A stretch of 64,000 nt of DNA from Bacillota bacterium (GTDB lineage: Bacteria > Bacillota > Clostridia > Christensenellales > CAG-138), in assembly GCA_023459335.1 (NCBI GenBank), contig JAEWUO010000007.1, positions 77,119-141,118 of the forward strand, given 5' to 3'. How positions within the stretch are numbered: the stretch's first letter is position 1; every line of letters begins with the position of its first letter. A program made the position numbers and the translations under genes. Below are positions 61,262 to 64,000 of the stretch, piece by piece. Under the pieces are notes generated by a model, which had not been told where the DNA came from, made no database searches, and saw only the letters and a list, made by a program, of their open reading frames with translations.

Positions 61262-61648
61262 TCAGTGTTTGCAGCCGCCGCAGCTTCCGCAGTCCCCGTC
61301 GCAGCCCTCCGTGCTGGTTTCCGCGCCGATACAGGCGTTGATTTCGTCGTTCACCGCGGTGAGTACCGCAGAAAATGCGGTCTGCGCTGCCAGCAGCTCG
61401 CCGTAGAGAGGGCTCTCTTTGAGCTGTTCTTCGAGACGGTCGATGTCGTTCGTGAGCGAGACCGCGCCCATGTCGTCTTCGTCGTCATCCGAGAGGATCG
61501 CGAGCAGACGTTCGCGCTTCTCGTTGAGTTCCTTCAGGAGCAAGGCGACGGCTTCGTTCTGTTCAAAGCCGCTCTGCGCTTGTTTCATACGGATGAATTC
61601 CGCGGAGTTGGCAAGCGCCAGCCCCAGTTCTCTTGCCAGTTCTATCAT
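61262..61648 (-). CDS. YlbF/YmcA family regulator with Cys-rich tail
   Basis: The 128-residue protein has the helical Com_YlbF domain (about 1-100; IELARELGLALANSAEFIRM, then LTNDIDRLEEQLKESPLYGELL). It ends in CDGDCGSCGGCKH, four cysteines in the last 15 residues. In B. subtilis YmcA, encoded next to miaB, forms a complex with YlbF and YaaT that carries Fe-S clusters and promotes RNase Y action. A like role is inferred from family and position. The ATG overlaps the miaB stop by four bases; GGAGGG is upstream. Confidence 0.9.
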   Translation of the reverse strand: MIELARELGLALANSAEFIRMKQAQSGFEQNEAVALLLKELNEKRERLLAILSDDDEDDMGAVSLTNDIDRLEEQLKESPLYGELLAAQTAFSAVLTAVNDEINACIGAETSTEGCDGDCGSCGGCKH

Positions 61649-63009
61649 AAAAGGTGTCCCTCCACTATTCCGAATAATGAGTTCTTCCGCACACTTGTCA
61701 TGCGCACGGGAATATATTGCCCGATCAGATCGGGAGAACCCGCAAAATACACCATCTTGAAATTGGAGCATTTTCCGTAGCAAACGGGCTCGCCGCGCGT
61801 GTCGCAGTCTTCTACGTGTACGATTCCGACACGGCCGACGTACCTTTCGTTGTTCTCGCGGGATTTTTTTTCTTGCAGCTCGTTGAGCCGGTGCAGACGT
61901 TCACGTTTGACCGCTTCCGGCACCTGATCCGGCATTATCGCGGCGCGCGTCCCCTTGCGGGGTGAATACTTAAATGTGAATGCGGAGGCAAACCCCGCTT
62001 TTTCCACTAAATCAAGCGTCTGCGAAAAATCCTCTTCCGTTTCACCCGGAAAACCGACGATGATATCGGTGGTAATCTCCACGTCGTCCATCGCGCGCCT
62101 CAGGTCCTTCACAATCTCGAGATACCGTTCCCGCGTATAACCGCGGTTCATGCGTTTGAGTATCCCGTTCGAGCCGCTCTGCATCGGCAGATGTACATGG
62201 TGGCAGACGTTTGGCAGCGCTGCCATCGCATTGATCATCTCGGAACTTAAATCCTTCGGATGCGAGGTCATGAACCGGATACGCTGGATCCCTTCCACGG
62301 AAGAAACGAGCGATAACAGCTTTGCAAACGACGCGTCTTCCAGATCTTTCCCGTAAGAGTTGACGTTTTGGCCCAGAAGCGTAATTTCGCTGTATCCTTC
62401 GTTCACCAGCCTGCGCGTTTCTTCCAGAACGGCCTGCGGTTCTCTGGAGCGTTCCCTGCCGCGTACGTAGGGCACGATGCAGTAAGTGCAGAAGTTGTCG
62501 CAGCCGTAATTGATGTTGACGAACGCGTTGATCTTTCCCGTGCGAATGCTCGGCAGTCCGTCTTCGATCTGGATGTTGTCTTCCTCCACCGCGAGCGTTC
62601 GTGCGCCGGATTGCGCGTTCTCAACGAACGCGGGCAGTCGAGAGAGCAGGTTCGTGCCGAAAACGATATCCACAAACGGGAAACGTTTATATAATTTCTG
62701 TGCAACCTCTTCCTGCTGCATCATGCAGCCGAATACGCCGAGGATCAGGTTCGGTTTCTCGTCCTTGAGTTCCTTCATGGCGCCGATGTTACCGAAAACA
62801 CGCTTCTCCGCGTGGTCGCGTACGCAGCAGGTGTTAAAGAGGATCAAATCGGCGTTCTCCTTGTCCTCCGCGTGTGAAAAACCGAGGGACTCCAAAAGCC
62901 CCGCCGCGGTTTCGCTGTCCCGAACGTTCATCTGGCAGCCGAAAGTTTCTATATAATATGCGCCGCCGCTGAACCGGCTGGATTCGCCACTTGGTTTTAC
63001 TGATTCCAT
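61645..63009 (-). CDS. miaB: tRNA-2-methylthio-N6-dimethylallyladenosine synthase
   Basis: Radical SAM methylthiotransferase that turns i6A37 into ms2i6A37. The 454-residue protein has the N-terminal UPF0004 domain with three cluster cysteines (TFGCQMNVRDSE, FNTCCVRDHAE, FGCMMQQ), the radical SAM CDNFCTYC, and a C-terminal TRAM domain (about 385-454). The frame opens at 63024, but the -10 box at 63039-63044 would place that ATG about eight bases from the transcript start; the ATG at 63009 has GGGGAATAGG upstream and is preferred. Confidence 0.95.
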   Translation of the reverse strand: MESVKPSGESSRFSGGAYYIETFGCQMNVRDSETAAGLLESLGFSHAEDKENADLILFNTCCVRDHAEKRVFGNIGAMKELKDEKPNLILGVFGCMMQQEEVAQKLYKRFPFVDIVFGTNLLSRLPAFVENAQSGARTLAVEEDNIQIEDGLPSIRTGKINAFVNINYGCDNFCTYCIVPYVRGRERSREPQAVLEETRRLVNEGYSEITLLGQNVNSYGKDLEDASFAKLLSLVSSVEGIQRIRFMTSHPKDLSSEMINAMAALPNVCHHVHLPMQSGSNGILKRMNRGYTRERYLEIVKDLRRAMDDVEITTDIIVGFPGETEEDFSQTLDLVEKAGFASAFTFKYSPRKGTRAAIMPDQVPEAVKRERLHRLNELQEKKSRENNERYVGRVGIVHVEDCDTRGEPVCYGKCSNFKMVYFAGSPDLIGQYIPVRMTSVRKNSLFGIVEGHLL

Positions 63010-63038
63010 GTTCCTATTCCCCATACAAGCTGAATTTT

Positions 63039-63044
63039 ATTATA
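63039..63044 (-). promoter_or_regulatory. Extended -10 promoter of the miaB-mutSL-miaA series
   Basis: Minus-strand TGC-TATAAT is an extended -10 box. A TTGACA at 63053-63058 is too near (8 bp) to be the -35 box, and upstream hexamers are weak. Confidence 0.5.
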
Positions 63045-63088
63045 GCATGGATTGTCAACCCGAATGTAAGGTTTTTGTGTTTTCCGTG

Positions 63089-63117
63089 TTGACATTTTTA
63101 TGCCCGTGTTGTATATT
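63089..63117 (+). promoter_or_regulatory. Promoter of the tRNA cluster
   Basis: TTGACA (63089-63094), 17 bp, TATATT (63112-63117), 32 bp before the first tRNA. Confidence 0.75.
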
Positions 63118-63149
63118 ATGAAAGTCGCGAAAGCGGTGCGTGCCATCTT

Positions 63150-63226
63150 CGGGGTGTAGCGCAGTCCGGTAGCGCACGTGCTTTGGGAGCATGGGGCCGA
63201 AGGTTCAAATCCTTTCACCCCGACCA
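63150..63226 (+). tRNA. tRNA-Pro (anticodon TGG)
   Basis: CGGGGTG pairs with CACCCCG, the anticodon loop CTTTGGG gives TGG, and CCA is encoded. First of eight tRNAs in a row. Confidence 0.95.
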
Positions 63227-63231
63227 GTAGT

Positions 63232-63307
63232 GGCCCCGTGGTCAAGCGGTCTAAGACACCGCCCTTTCACGGCGGTAACAGGAGTTCGAGTCTCCTCGGG
63301 GTCACCA
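63232..63307 (+). tRNA. tRNA-Glu (anticodon TTC)
   Basis: GGCCCCG pairs with CGGGGTC, the anticodon loop CTTTCAC gives TTC, and CCA is encoded. Confidence 0.95.
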
Positions 63308-63330
63308 ATTTTTCTTCTTCGTCAGGACTT

Positions 63331-63407
<77 letters not shown>

Positions 63408-63437
63408 CTTCGCTCCCCCCGTTTGGCAAAACGCTTT

Positions 63438-63514
63438 GGCCCGGTAGTACAGTTGGTTAGTACGCCAGCCTGTCACGCTGGAGGTCAGGGGTTCGAGCCC
63501 CCTCCGGGTCGCCA
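63438..63514 (+). tRNA. tRNA-Asp (anticodon GTC)
   Basis: GGCCCGG pairs with CCGGGTC (with one G-U pair), the loop CTGTCAC gives GTC, and CCA is encoded. Confidence 0.95.
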
Positions 63515-63521
63515 TTTTCTT

Positions 63522-63597
63522 GCCTCGGTAGCTCAGCTGGTAGAGCAAGGGACTGAAAATCCCTGTGTCGGTGGTTCAAGTCCACTCTGAGGCACCA
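63522..63597 (+). tRNA. tRNA-Phe (anticodon GAA)
   Basis: GCCTCGG pairs with CTGAGGC, the loop CTGAAAA gives GAA, and CCA is encoded. Confidence 0.95.
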
Positions 63598-63606
63598 GTT
63601 TTGCTG

Positions 63607-63682
63607 GCTGGTGTAGCTCAATTGGCAGAGCAGCTGATTTGTAATCAGCAGGTTGCGGGTTCGAGTCCCATCACCAGCTCCA
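63607..63682 (+). tRNA. tRNA-Thr (anticodon TGT)
   Basis: GCTGGTG pairs with CACCAGC, the loop TTTGTAA gives TGT, and CCA is encoded. Confidence 0.95.
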
Positions 63683-63726
63683 ACAGAATCCTTGAAAATT
63701 TCATCAGATGTTCCACCACACTACGT

Positions 63727-63811
63727 GGATGGGTTCCCGAGCGGCCAAAGGGAGCGGACTGTAAATCCGTTGTCACAGACTACGATGGTTCGAATCCATC
63801 CCCATCCACCA
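63727..63811 (+). tRNA. tRNA-Tyr (anticodon GTA)
   Basis: GGATGGG pairs with CCCATCC, the loop CTGTAAA gives GTA, a long variable arm is present, and CCA is encoded. Confidence 0.95.
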
Positions 63812-63820
63812 ATTATTCTT

Positions 63821-63907
63821 GCAGGAATGGCGGAATTGGCAGACGCGCACGGTTCAGGTCCGTGTGAGGTCACACTCATGCAGGTTCAAGTCCTGTTTCC
63901 TGCACCA
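63821..63907 (+). tRNA. tRNA-Leu (anticodon CAG)
   Basis: GCAGGAA pairs with TTCCTGC, the loop TTCAGGT gives CAG, a long variable arm is present, and CCA is encoded. Last of the cluster. Confidence 0.95.
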
Positions 63908-63911
63908 AAGA

Positions 63912-63941
63912 GAGACTCTTCAGAAATGGAGAGCCTTTTTT
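63912..63941 (+). terminator. Terminator of the tRNA cluster
   Basis: An imperfect hairpin (GACTCTT with GGAGAGCC) is followed by six T residues at 63936-63941. Confidence 0.65.
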
Positions 63942-63984
63942 CTTGAAATAACTGATATAATACTTGTAATGGAGGTGGTAATCA

Positions 63985-64000
63985 TTGGAGAACAAACTAT
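63985..64000 (+). CDS. Possible start of a gene cut by the window end
   Basis: TTG at 63985 follows a strong GGAGGTGG site (63972-63979), and an extended -10 box TGA-TATAAT (63956-63961) lies upstream. Only five codons are visible (LENKL from the second base on), so nothing can be said about the product. Confidence 0.35.

Overview
The window reads as chromosomal DNA of a Gram-positive, low-to-mid GC Firmicute (Bacillota), most likely a member of class Clostridia with GC a little above 50% by eye. The grounds are: two T-box leaders; B. subtilis-type LexA boxes next to lexA; the gene order miaB - YlbF/YmcA family - mutS - mutL - miaA; DegV, DUF1653 and pyrimidine-nucleoside phosphorylase; strong AGGAGG-type ribosome binding sites; frequent TTG starts; and SigA-like promoters (TTGACA - 17 - TATAAT). 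I see no phage, insertion sequence, CRISPR array or rRNA, so this is mostly core chromosome. The species cannot be named from sequence alone.

Layout. 1-6.7 kb: end of a PucR-type regulator, small accessory genes (UPF0316 membrane protein, DUF5131 protein, lipoprotein), two tRNA-Ser genes, two DsrE-family genes, a cupin gene, and a divergent pair of an EamA transporter and a MocR regulator. 6.9-8.3 kb: pyruvate kinase. 8.3-20.9 kb: a T-box leader and a long branched-chain amino acid unit (cimA-ilvB-ilvD-leuC-leuD-leuB-ilvN-ilvC), followed without a clear terminator by an AAA ATPase, azlC-azlD and a DUF1653 gene. 21-33.5 kb: a PAS/GGDEF/HD-GYP protein, DegV, a GH36 alpha-galactosidase, an APC permease, two flavodoxin-fold reductases, proA, a HAD phosphatase and a ROK kinase. 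33.5-33.8 kb holds no protein gene, but it carries a promoter, a foldable body and a terminator for a probable small RNA on the minus strand. 33.8-48.1 kb: radical SAM enzyme, NlpC/P60 hydrolase, ABC-F protein, a glycerate-kinase-like protein, pdp, polA-coaE-lytic transglycosylase, lspA, rluD and a DUF885 lipoprotein. 48.1-54.6 kb: T-box(Val)-valS, proC, rnhA, a XerS-like recombinase with a 14-6-14 inverted repeat just upstream, a Cys-rich protein and lexA. 54.6-63.0 kb, minus strand: a methionine gamma-lyase family enzyme, miaA, mutL, mutS, the YlbF-family gene and miaB. 63.1-63.9 kb: a cluster of eight tRNA genes.

How it fits together. CimA makes citramalate from pyruvate and acetyl-CoA, and LeuCD and LeuB can convert it to 2-ketobutyrate. 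IlvBN, IlvC and IlvD then serve isoleucine and valine, so the operon encodes the threonine-independent isoleucine route; no leuA is present. A T-box couples the unit to tRNA charging, and AzlCD downstream is a likely exporter of the products. Repair genes are prominent: mutSL, polA, and lexA with two SOS boxes.

The least explained items are the minus-strand RNA at 33.6-33.8 kb, the recombinase-adjacent inverted repeat at 52.4 kb, the diverged glycerate-kinase-like gene at 38.2 kb, the palindrome between the cupin and DsrE genes at 3.9 kb, and the Cys-rich gene divergent from lexA.
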